Source: Cylindrodendrum hubeiense
Taxonomy: Eukaryota; Ascomycota; Sordariomycetes; Hypocreales; Nectriaceae
DNA length: 64,000 bases
Assembly (NCBI GenBank): GCA_014621425.1
Contig: JAANBB010000117.1
Coordinates: 36,678 to 100,677 of the forward strand
Reading direction: 5' to 3'
This document shows positions 1-12,000 of this stretch, piece by piece. Each line of letters begins with the position of its first letter. Position 1 is the first letter of the stretch. A program made the position numbers and the translations under genes. The notes beneath the pieces are model-generated. The model was not told the origin of the DNA. It did no database searches and saw only the letters and a program-made list of their open reading frames with translations.

Positions 1-3000
1 GCGGCCAGGATTACTTCGTCCTTATCATTCATCATGCCGTGTTCGACGGTTGGAGCTTGAACATCGTCCTTGGTACTCTATACAATGTCTACCACGGCGG
101 ATCAATCCCAACTCTGCAACCATACTCCAGCTTCATCAACTACACCACGCAGCTCGACCATACTGCAGCCAGCGCATACTGGAAGGAGCAACTGGACGGC
201 GCGCAGCGAGCTATATTCCCACTCACTGATCCCACGCACGTGGCTGAGCCAGCGAGCCATCTGATGAAGATGAAGATTTCATTCTCCGAGTCTTCCGATA
301 GCTCAATAACAAAAGCAACCGTCCTTCGAGCCGCATGGGCGACAGTTCTTGCCAGGTGTTGTGACACTGATAACGTCTGTTTTGGCACAGCTGTCTCTGG
401 GCGTCACGCTCCAGTCTCCGGAATTGATAGGATGGCTGGACCAGCCGTGGCTACAGTGCCGGTGCGAGTACATGTAGACCGACAAAAGTCCATCTCGAGC
501 TTCCTTCATGGTGTTCAACAGCAAGCATCTGAAATGGCCACTTACGAGCAGTTCGGTCTTCACAATATCTCCAGACTCGGCCTTGACATCCAAGAAGCTT
601 GCGACTTTTTGAGTTTGCTAGTTATTCAGCCCGTGGAGCATGTAACCTCCGGAGGCGACGAGAGTGCACCGATGCTGCTCCCAGTCAACGCGGATGAATA
701 CGAGAATGAAGAAGCGCTACAGGGCTACTTCACTTACCCACTGGTTCTGCAAGCAATGACACACGCCGACCATGTCGAGCTTATGTTCATCTACAACCCA
801 GCCATCATCCCCGAGGAGAGGCTACGGACGTTCTCTCAGCATTTTGAACAAGCGATCAAGCAGCTACAAGTTCCGGGCGATGCTCTGATGGACACTGTCA
901 CCCTCACGAGCGAATGGGATCTGAAGACAGCCATTGAGTTCAATCCTGAAGATCCCGAGATCATCCAAGCCTGCGTGCACGAACTTGTTGAGGCACAGGC
1001 GCGACACCAGCCAAATGCGCCAGCCATCCACGCTTGGGACGGCCAATTGACGTACTCTCAACTGGATAGTGCCGCTAGTCGACTGGCATCCTATCTTGTC
1101 GATGCTATCGGTGTTAAGCTGGGTGATCTTGTCCACCTTTGCTTTGAGAAGTCGATTTGGTTCTTCATCTCACTACTGGCTGTCAATAAAGCAGGTGCCG
1201 CATGGGTGCCATTAGACCCTTCTCACCCTATCCAGCGACAGCAGCAAATCGTTGAGCAGACTAAAGCCACTCTCGCCCTTGCATCGCCAGCAAATTTCGC
1301 CAAGTGTGCTGAGTTGGTGCCGAATGTTATCGAGGTCATGTCTGAACTTGACCAGGAGTTGATCGAGGAGTTCGGCCGCGATCCTCAGCCGCTTAACCTG
1401 GAGATTTCCCCAGATTACGCTGCATATGTGCTCTTCACATCAGGTAGCACAGGCACCCCTAAGGGTCTTGTGATGCAACATGGTGCCGTTTGTACCAGTC
1501 AGACAGCCATCAGCAAGAGACTCGGCCTTACCTCTCAGGTTAGGATCTTGCAGTTTGCCTCCTTTGTCTTTGATCTATGCATTGGCGAGATTATAGCTCC
1601 CTTGATCTCTGGAGCTACTCTCTGTATCCCATCTGAGGATACCCGTATGAGCGGCCTGACTGGATTCATCAATGACAGTAAGGTCAACTGGGCCTTCCTC
1701 ACACCGTCGTTCGCACGCACCTTGAAGCCGGAGGACATGCCTGGTCTGGAACTTCTACTGCTCACTGGTGAAGCAGTCGGACGGGACGTTTTCAAGGCTT
1801 GGGTCGGAAGATTGCGTCTTATCACCGGCTGGGGCCCCGCAGAGACATGTGTTTTCAGCACCTTACACGAGTGGATGACAGCCGACGAGTCACCGCAAAC
1901 TGTAGGCCGGCCGGTTGGTGGCTACTGTTGGATTGTCGACCCAAATGATCCTCAGCGCCTTGCTCCAACCGGATGCATCGGTGAAGTGGTTATTCAGGGT
2001 CCAACGTTGCTTCGAGAGTATTTGGCAGATCCTATTAGGACCCAGGCATCAACTGTTGCTCTGCTTCCTCAATGGGCTCCACGCCATGCCTCACCCCACT
2101 GGAACCGCTTTTTCAAGTCTGGCGATCTTTGCTACTATAACCAAGATGGTACTATTGAGTTTGTCAGTCGCAAGGACACTCAAGTTAAAATCCGTGGTCT
2201 TCGAGTCGAGCTGGGTGAGGTCGAACATCATGTCCGCGCCTCACTAGATGCAGTAAGACAAGTTGTCGTTGACGTTATCAAGACCGAAACTGGAACAACC
2301 CTTGGAGCATACTTTTGCTTTAGTGACGATACCCGCAGGGGTACCTTTACTGAAGACAGCATTTTCCTTCCATTTAATGCTGAGCTGAGAAACCAGTTAA
2401 TGGCGGTAGTAGGCCAGTTAAGTGTGGCCCTGCCAAGCTATATGGTTCCGACGGTATTCTTCCCCTGCAAGTTTATGCCATCTATTACGTCAACCAAACT
2501 GGATCGAGGCGGACTCAAGCGTCTGACAGCTTCTCTGGATCGGGCCTCCCTAGCCAAATTCTCGCTTGTTGATAGTGAGAAGCGCGCACCCGCAACACCC
2601 ATGGAAACTCGTCTACGAGAGATATGGGCGACAATCCTGAAGACGCCGGTTGATTCTATTGGACGCGATGACAGCTTCTTACGCATCGGCGGTGATTCTA
2701 TCACGGCTATTCAACTCGTCACATTGGCACGAGAGGCCGGTTTGGCCATTTCAGTCAAGGATATCTTCACCGACCCTCGGTTGTCTGCTGTCGCTGCCAG
2801 GGTCACCGAGACCGAGGATATAATACCGTCCGAGACTGAGCCATTTGCTCTATTGGCGGGTAGCGACATCGAAGCCGTTAAGTCGACCGTACGAGAGATC
2901 TGCGAACTGCCAGGTGGACAAGAGATTGAAGATGCTTACCCTTGCACAAGTCTCCAAGAAGGCCTTCTAGCTCTGGCGGTCAAGCAGCCTGGCTCGTATA

Positions 3001-6000
3001 TCGCCAAATATGTCTATCGTCTGCCTGATAATATTGATAGAGATCGCTTTGAAGCCGCATGGAACCAGACGGTCGATCTCTGCAGTAACTTGCGTACCAG
3101 AATTCTGATCGAAGACGGATTATCGATCCAAGCCATTATCCGAGAAAAGGCGACGTGGGAGTCAATAGACGGGCTCGACCTGCGATCCTTTATGGATTTG
3201 ATGAAGACTGTCGAGATGCAATATGGCTCGCGTCTATGTCGCTACAGCTTTATTGCGGAAGATAGCGGCGAGCGTTATTTCGTACTCATGATCCATCATG
3301 CTGTATTCGATGGCTGGAGCTTGAATATCGCACTTGGTACATTATATGGTATCTTCACTGGACAACCCATCTCAGCGCCCCAGCCATACTCTGGCTTTAT
3401 CAACTACATTCAGCAACTTGACCAAGACGCAGCCAACAACTACTGGAAAGAGCAGCTGGATGGAGCCCAACGTTCCATCTTCCCGCGCACGGATCTCGCA
3501 GTAGACTTGAAGCCCGCCAGTCGCATTGTGAAGCACAAGATCTCATTTGACTCTGCCACGAGCGATTCAATCACCAAGGCGACAATTCTCCGTTCTGCGT
3601 GGGCGATAGTCCTCGCCCGCTACTGCGACTCCGATGATGTCTGCTTTGGTACGACAGTTTCTGGTCGTCATGCACCAGTGCCGGGTGTCGACAGAATGGC
3701 CGGACCAGCTGTTGCTACCATTCCGGTCCGCGTCCGACTGGACCGTCAAAAGGGAGTCACAAGCTTTCTGGAAGACGTCCAACAACAAGCAGCAGACATG
3801 GTGGCATTCGAGCAGTTTGGCCTACGAAACATTTCCAAGGTTAGCCAGGCAGCTAAGGAAGCCTGTGACTTCTCCAGCTTGCTGGTCATCCAGCCTGTGC
3901 AGCACATGACCGCCAAGGATGACTCGGTGGCAGTTGATCCTTTGCTCTCGGCCGGCCCAGACTCCTACAAGGATGAGGAAGCCGTCGAAGGTTATTTCAC
4001 CTACCCGTTGGTTCTGCAATGCTTTACACATAACGACCACGTTGAGTTGATTCTCATCTTCAACCCCAATGTCATACCCGAATCTCAATTGCAGGCATTG
4101 TCACATCATTTTGACCGCGCCGTTCAAGAGCTGTTGTCGCAGAGAGACGCGCTGCTAGGCAAGATATCTCTCACTGGAGACTGGGATTTGAAGAAGGCAC
4201 AGGAATTCAACCCTGAAGAACCTGAGATCATCCGATCCTGTTTCCACCAACTCGTCGAAATGCAGGCACTACACCGACCTAAGGCATTTGCTGTTGAGGC
4301 TTGGGATGGTGATCTGACTTACGCTCAACTAAACAGCGCAGCAAATAGGCTGTCCCACCACCTGAGAGACGCTTATCAGGTTCAGACGGGTGACTTTGTT
4401 CATGTCTGCTTTGAGAAATCTGTGTGGTTCTTCGTTGCTATTCTAGCCATCAACAAAGCAGGCGCTGCATGGGTCCCACTAGACCCATCGCATCCACTCC
4501 AGCGCCAGCAGCAGATTGTGAAGCAAACCGGCGCTCGTCTGGCACTCTCGTCACCCACCAACGCTAAGAAATGCGTTAGCCTGGTGCCACTCTTGGCGGT
4601 CGTGACCCCTGCGCTCGATAAGCAACTTATGGCCCGGCGAGGGTCCCCGATTGCACTGGTGTGTGGTGTTACCCCGGATCACGCCGCATATGTTCTGTTT
4701 ACCTCTGGAAGTACGGGTACCCCCAAGGGCCTGGTTATGCAGCACGGTGCTCTTTGCACCAGTCAGACAGCCATTGGCAAGCGGCTTGGATTGACACCAG
4801 AGGTCAGGATACTCCAATTTGCATCCTTCGTCTTCGATCTTTGTATCGGTGAGATCATTGGGCCTTTGATCACTGGTGCTACTTTATGTGTACCATCTGA
4901 GGAAATCCGAACCAGTGGTGTGAAGGAGTTCATCAACGAAATGAAGATCAACTGGGCCTACCTTACTCCGTCTTTTACACGGACTTTAAAGCCAGCAGAT
5001 ATGCCTGGGCTTGAGCTTCTCCTTCTTACTGGCGAGGCTGTTGGTCGGGATGTTTTTGCAGCTTGGGTTGGTAAGCTACGTCTTATTACTGGTTGGGGAC
5101 CTGCGGAGACTTGCGTCTTCAGCACCCTACATGAATGGAAGTCGGTAACGGAATCGCCACAGACTGTTGGCCGACCTGTTGGTGGATATTGCTGGATTGT
5201 TAATCCTCAAGATCCTCAAAAGCTCGCTCCGACAGGATGTATTGGAGAAGTGGTCATCCAAGGTCCCACTTTACTTCGAGAGTACCTGGCAGACCCTGTC
5301 AGGACTAGCGCAAGTACTGTGACTGACCTTCCATCCTGGGCGCCGCAGAGGTCATCGTCAAACTGGAACCGATTCTTCAAGTCTGGTGATCTTTGTTATT
5401 ACAATCAGGACGGCACTATTGAGTTCGTCAGTCGCAAGGACACGCAGGTCAAGATTCGCGGTCTTCGCGTTGAGTTGGGCGAGGTCGAACATCACCTACG
5501 TGCAGCATTGCCCGATGTGCGACAAGTCGCGGTCGATGTTTTCAAGGGAGATGCAGGCACCAGTTTGGCCGCATACTTCTGCTTTAACGATGAGACCCGT
5601 ACAATGTCAGAAGGTGCTGAGAGCTTCCTTCTGCCACTCACGGACGATCTTAAGAGTCAGATCACGGCGGCTATTGGACATCTATCTGTCACTCTACCCG
5701 GTTACATGGTACCGACACTATTTTTCCCTTGTCGGTTCATGCCTTCTATTACCTCAACAAAACTGGACAGAGGCAGTCTCAAACGTCTAACAGCAATTCT
5801 CAGCCGGGAGCTATTGGCCGAGTATTCTCTCGCAGATGGCGAAAAACGAGCTCCCACAATTCCCATGGAAGTCCGTGTACAAAAGGCGTGGTCAGCGATA
5901 CTGAAGATTCCTACGGAATCGATTGGCCGGGATGATAGCTTCTTCCGAATTGGCGGCGATTCAATCAATGCCATACAATTTGTCACACTCGCACGAGAGG

Positions 6001-9000
6001 AGGGCTTGACAATTACGGTCAAAGACATTTTCGCCGATCCTCGACTGTCAGCCATTGCCGCCAAGGTTATCGAAGGTGAAGGAGCAACATTCGACGTGGA
6101 GCCGTTCAGTATGCTTTCCAGCATGTCTCCCAGCTCAATCCAAAGTAGTGTCCGCGACGAGTGCCATCTCTCGAGCGACCAGGACGTTGAGGACGCTTAT
6201 CCTTGCTCAAGTCTCCAGGAAGGTCTCATGGCTCTGGCTGTTAAGCAGCCTGGTTCATATACCGCCAAGTATGTCTACCAGCTTGCTGATAATATCGACA
6301 TGGCCCGTTTCAAGGAAGCTTGGAACCGAACATTAGAAATTTGCAGCAACCTACGCACAAGGATCGTGGTCCGGGATGGTATTACCATCCAGACCATTAT
6401 CAAAGAACAGGCTGTTTGGGAACCTACACTTGATGGTGTTGAGCTAAACTCCGCCATGAGTTCAGCAAAGAAAATCCACATGCAGTACGGCTCAAAACTA
6501 TGCCGATATGGCCTTGTTATCGATCCAAGCGGCAAGCAATTCTTCCTGTTGACTGTCCATCACGCGGTCTTCGACGGATGGAGCTTGAACGTGGTATTGG
6601 GCACGCTCTATAGCCTGTATCAGCGATTACCGGTCCCGACACTGCTGCCATTCTCCAGCTTCGTCAATTATACCACCCAAATTGATGAGTCTGCTGTTAA
6701 GGCCTACTGGAAGTCGCAGCTCGCCGGGGCACAGCGCGCCGTCTTCCCTCGGACAGCCATTTTGACTCACTCCAAACCGGTCAGCTGTGTCATGAAGACA
6801 AGTACGCCATTCCCCAAATCAATGGACACCTCCACTACCAAGGCGACCATTTTGCGTGCCGCATGGGCCATAATGCTGGCACGGTACTCCGACTCCGATG
6901 ACATCTGCTTCGGTACAACAGTTTCTGGCCGCCACGCGCCTTTACCCGGCGTGGATAGGATGCCTGGTCCGACGATCGCTACAGTTCCGGTACGATTGCG
7001 GCTTAACAAGCAGGAGCCATTGTCAAAATTCCTTCAAGATGTTCAACAACAATCCTCGGAAATGGTCGCATACGAGCAATTTGGCCTGCGAAATATCTCA
7101 ACTGTTAGCCCAGAAGCCAAGGAAGCATGTGACTTCTCAAGCTTGCTCGTCATCCAGCCAATGCAACAGATGACTTCCGGAGAGAGCTCAGATGACGATA
7201 TTTTCGCTCCCATCTCCCCCGACTCTTATGACGCCGATCAATCGCTGGATGGATACTTCAGTTACCCCCTTGTCGCCTTGGCCAAGACTTTTGACGACCG
7301 CGTCGACGTAGACTTTGTCTATGACTCTACTGTCGTGACAGAGTCAATGCTCCAGGCATTCTCTCATCAATTCGACCACGTCGTCAATCAGTTGTCTGTG
7401 CAGGAGCACAAGCTGCTTGATGACGTGAATGTTGCCAGTTCATGGGATATACAAAAGGCAGTGGAGTGGAACAAGCATGATGGCGACCTGGCCATTGTCG
7501 ATGCCTGTGTGCACCGACTTGTTGAGGAGCAGGCGCAGCTCCGACCGAATGATCTTGCTGTTTCTGCATGGGACAAGGAGTTCACCTATGATCAGCTCAA
7601 TAAGGCTTCAAACAGAGTTGCTCACCTTCTCATCAATGGCTTTGGAGTCACGCCAGGCGACCTCATCCATGTATGCTTCGAGAAATCAGCTTGGTTCACT
7701 GTCGCTATACTGGCTATCAACAAAGCAGGTGGAGCCTGGGTGCCTCTCGACCCATCACACCCTACCTCGCGTCATAAGCAGATTGTGGAGCAGACGGGTG
7801 CAAAGATTGCCGTCACATCGTCTACTCATGCTGCCAAATGTGGTGAATTGGTGCCATATGTCATTGAGCTATCGACGGCCTTGGATAAGAAGCTGGAGAA
7901 ACGATCAAAGAGGTTGAGCATGCGCCCGCCAGCAGGTTATGTCTCACCTACAGATCCGGCTTACGTCTTGTTCACTTCCGGTACTACTGGTGTGCCCAAG
8001 GGCGTCGTCATGCAGCACCGCTCTGTATGTACCAGTCAGACGGCCATCGGCAGGAGACTGGGCATCCGACCCGGCGTCCGACTTCTGCAATTTTCTTCAC
8101 ATGTCTTTGATGTGTCTGTTGGTGAAATCATAGGCGCCTTGATTTCTGGTGCTTGCGTCTGTGTTCCGTCTGACCATGATCGAATGAACAATCTCAAAGA
8201 GTTCATTAACAAGATGGACGTCAACTGGGCTTTCCTTACCCCTACCTTCGCACGTACCATCATGCCTAAGGATGTTCCTAACCTTCAGTTGTTGCTCTTA
8301 GCCGGCGAAGGTGTCAGCAAAGATGTATTCGACACTTGGTTCGGCAAACTGCGCCTCGTCAATGGATGGGGACCTGCGGAGACTTGCGTCTTTAGCAGTA
8401 TTCACGAATGGAAGTCACCAACTGAATCGCCGCTCACAATTGGGCGACCGGTAGGAGGCTATTGCTGGATTGTGGACGCTCAAGACCCAATGCGTCTGGC
8501 ACCCACTGGATGTATTGGTGAGGTTGTCGTACAGGGCCCAACCCTGTTACGCGAATACCTATCCGACCCGACTCAGACCTCAAGTGCCACGGTGACTTCA
8601 CTACCAGAGTGGGCACCGCAGCGCACATCACCTCATTGGAGCCGATTTTACAAGACTGGAGATCTCGGGTTCTACAACGCTGACGGAACAATTGAGTATG
8701 TTGGCCGAAAAGACACACAAGTCAAGATTCGTGGTCTGCGCATCGAGCTAGGTGAAGTCGAGGAACACATTCGCACTTCCCTCAAGGGCGTCAAGCAGGT
8801 TGCTGTGGAGGTCATTAAGACGGAGCGAGCTTCCAACCTCGTTGCCTATTTCTCTTTCACCGATGACAAGCAGGCTACCAGCACTGACGCCGATGGAGCC
8901 TTCCTCCCTCTCACGGCTGATTTGGAGAGCCTGGTAACTGCCATGGTTGGAGAACTTCGCGTGGCTTTGCCTCAGTACATGATCCCTACAGTCTTTATCC

Positions 9001-12000
9001 CCTGCAGGTATCTTCCTTTCATTACCTCAGGAAAGCTGGACCGTAAGGGACTTCGTACCATGACAGCTGGTCTGGAACCATCGCAAATGGCTAGCTACGC
9101 ACTGCTTGGCAGCAAGAAGCGAGCCCCCGAGACGGAAATGGAAGCCAAGTTGCAGAAGCTATGGTCCGACATTCTCAAGATATCTACGAAATCCATTGGC
9201 CGAGACGACAGCTTTATGGCACTTGGTGGCGATTCTATCGCTGCTATCCAATTGGTCGCACTTGCTGGCGAGCAAGGTATCTCTCTTACCGTCGCTAACA
9301 TTTTCGAGGATCCTCGCCTGGCCCAAGTCGCAGCTTCAGCTTCTCTTACGGGAGATGAACAACAACTCTCGGTCATGGAGCCCTGGGCCTTGATTCCCAA
9401 AAGCACTCGCCCTGAACTCATCCAGGAAGCTGCTAAGCAGTGTCAAGTCGACCCCCGCTCTATCCAGGATGCCTTCCCCTGTACACCACTACAGGAGGGT
9501 CTTATTTCTCTTGCTGAAAAGCAGCCCGGCTCCTACATGGCACGATTTGTTCTTGAACTTCATCAGGACCTGGATCTCACTCGCTTCAAGTCTGCTTTGC
9601 AAGCCACAGTGGCAGCGTGCGCCAATCTGCGCACACGAGTCATCCTCTCTTCACATGGCTTTATGCAGATTGTGTTGGATGAGGCAGCCACCTGGCGGGA
9701 AGTTGAAGGATCCTCGCTTTCTGAAGTCATGAAATCGCCGATCGTCAACGTGGGCTATGGAACCCCTCTGTCCTATTTCATGCTCGCTTCCGGAAAGGGC
9801 CTCAATCATTTGGTCTGGGACATGCATCACTCCATCTATGATGGATGGACACTTGGATGCATGCTTAGCATTCTCCAGAGCGCTTATAACGAGGAAGAGC
9901 ATTTCCAACCTCTCATGCTCAGTCATTACGTTGATTACGCGCTTTCTTCCAACGCGGAGGATACGCGACAATTTTGGCTGTCACAGCTTGAGGGAGCGAA
10001 CTCGGCAAAGTTTCCGGACAACCGCACTTCTCTTTGCGACACCAGCTCTCCAAAGCTGTTCACGAGCAACATTCGCATTCCGGAGCATCGCACAGTGAAC
10101 ATAACAACCTCAAGTCTTTTGCGTGCTGCTTGGGCAATTGTCCTCGCCAAGTACCTGGAGACTGACGATGTTGTTTTCGGAAGCACCGTGTCTGGACGCA
10201 ACGCACCCGTTCCGGGCATGCAAGCTATTCTCGGACCGACAATCGCCACAGTCCCTATTCGTATCCGCACGGATGCCGGGTCTACAATTGCGCAGTTCTT
10301 GTCCAGCGTGCAAGAGCAATCAAATGCTATGATCCCCTTCGAATACACAGGCTTACAGAACATTTCCAAGCTCGGCAACACGGCTCGGGAGGCATGTGAT
10401 TTCCAGAACCTCCTCATCATCCAACCATCTATGAAGGCGGAAGCAGGGAGAGAATCGACCTTTAAGCTCATCGACACGCAGCTGGGCGGTGGTGACACCG
10501 CAAATGAGAACTACGATACCTACCCACTTATTTTCCAGTGTGTACTGGGTGATAATGGGGACATCACTGCTACCGTCAACTATGATGCTCAGCGGATTGC
10601 ACCAGAACAGATCCAGTGGATTTGCAAACATTTTGAGCATGTGGCTAGTCAGCTGGCCACCAAGGACACAAGCCTGCCTCTCTCGCATGTTGACCTTTTC
10701 AGCCCATATGACGTGGAGCAGATTCACACGTGGAACACGGATAAGATGCCAGAAACTATCAACGCCTGCGTTCACGACCTCATATCAAAGCAAGCTTCTC
10801 GCAATCCTAACCGTGAGGCAATCTTCTCCATTGCCGGAAGCCTTACCTACCGTCAACTGGATCAACTCTCGAACCAGCTTGCCATCTACCTTTGCCAGAT
10901 TGGCGTGATTCCGGACATGATTGTACCGATGTGCTTGGAGAAGTCCAGGTGGGCGACAGTTGCACAACTCGCAATCATGAAGGCGGGAGCTACATTCATG
11001 CCTCTCGACCCATCACACCCACACAGTCGCCGCAAGGCACTTGTTGAGGAGGTAGATGCCTACTTCATGCTCGTGTCACCTACCACAATGCCATCTTGTA
11101 CAGACATGACGCCTGAAACCGTCATCCTCTCAGACTCATTCATGTCACAGCTACCCAGAGTTATCAATACTGCCATGCTTCTTCCGAAGTGCAGCCCTCA
11201 AAGTTCGGCCTACGTCTTTTTCACATCAGGCTCGACAGGCAAGCCAAAGGGTGTCGTGCTTGAGCACTCTGCTGTATGCTCTAGTATCAAGGGACATGGT
11301 ACAGCATACGGCCTTGACTCTGAGTCGCGTGTTCTGCAGTTCTCCAACTACATCTTTGACGGCAGTATAGCTGAGATCTTCACTCCACTGGTCTTTGGTG
11401 GTACCATTTGCGTGCCATCTGAGGCTGACCGACTTGAGAATATCCCCGGTTTTGTCGAGAAGGCTCGAGTGAACGTCGCCATGCTGACTCCGTCATTTGC
11501 AAGAACTCTTCAGCCCGAGGAAGCAACTGGCATCACGACATTGGTTCTTGGTGGCGAGGCAATGACTCAAGACAATCTTGAAACTTGGTATGGACGTGCC
11601 AAACTGATCAATGCATACGGTCCGACTGAGGTCTGCGTTGACGCTACCTCACATGTCTTCCAGTCACCCGGAGAGTCAGCATCGACCATTGGCCGCAGCC
11701 AAAATTCCACATGCTGGATCGCTGATGCCGAGGACTACCATCGTCTGGTTCCTGTTGGTTGCGTGGGTGAACTTCTTGTGCAAGGCCCCACCCTGGCACG
11801 CGGTTATTTTAATGACATGGAGAAGACGAAGACGGCCTTTGTCGAAGACGTCGATTGGCTGCCTTCTTCCCTGTCTGGCGTGCCTAAGAGGTTCTACAAG
11901 ACAGGAGATTTGGTGAAATACAACTACGACGGCACAATCCACTACATTGGAAGAAAGGACACGCAGGTCAAGACCCGTGGTCTCCGTATTGAGCTCGGCG

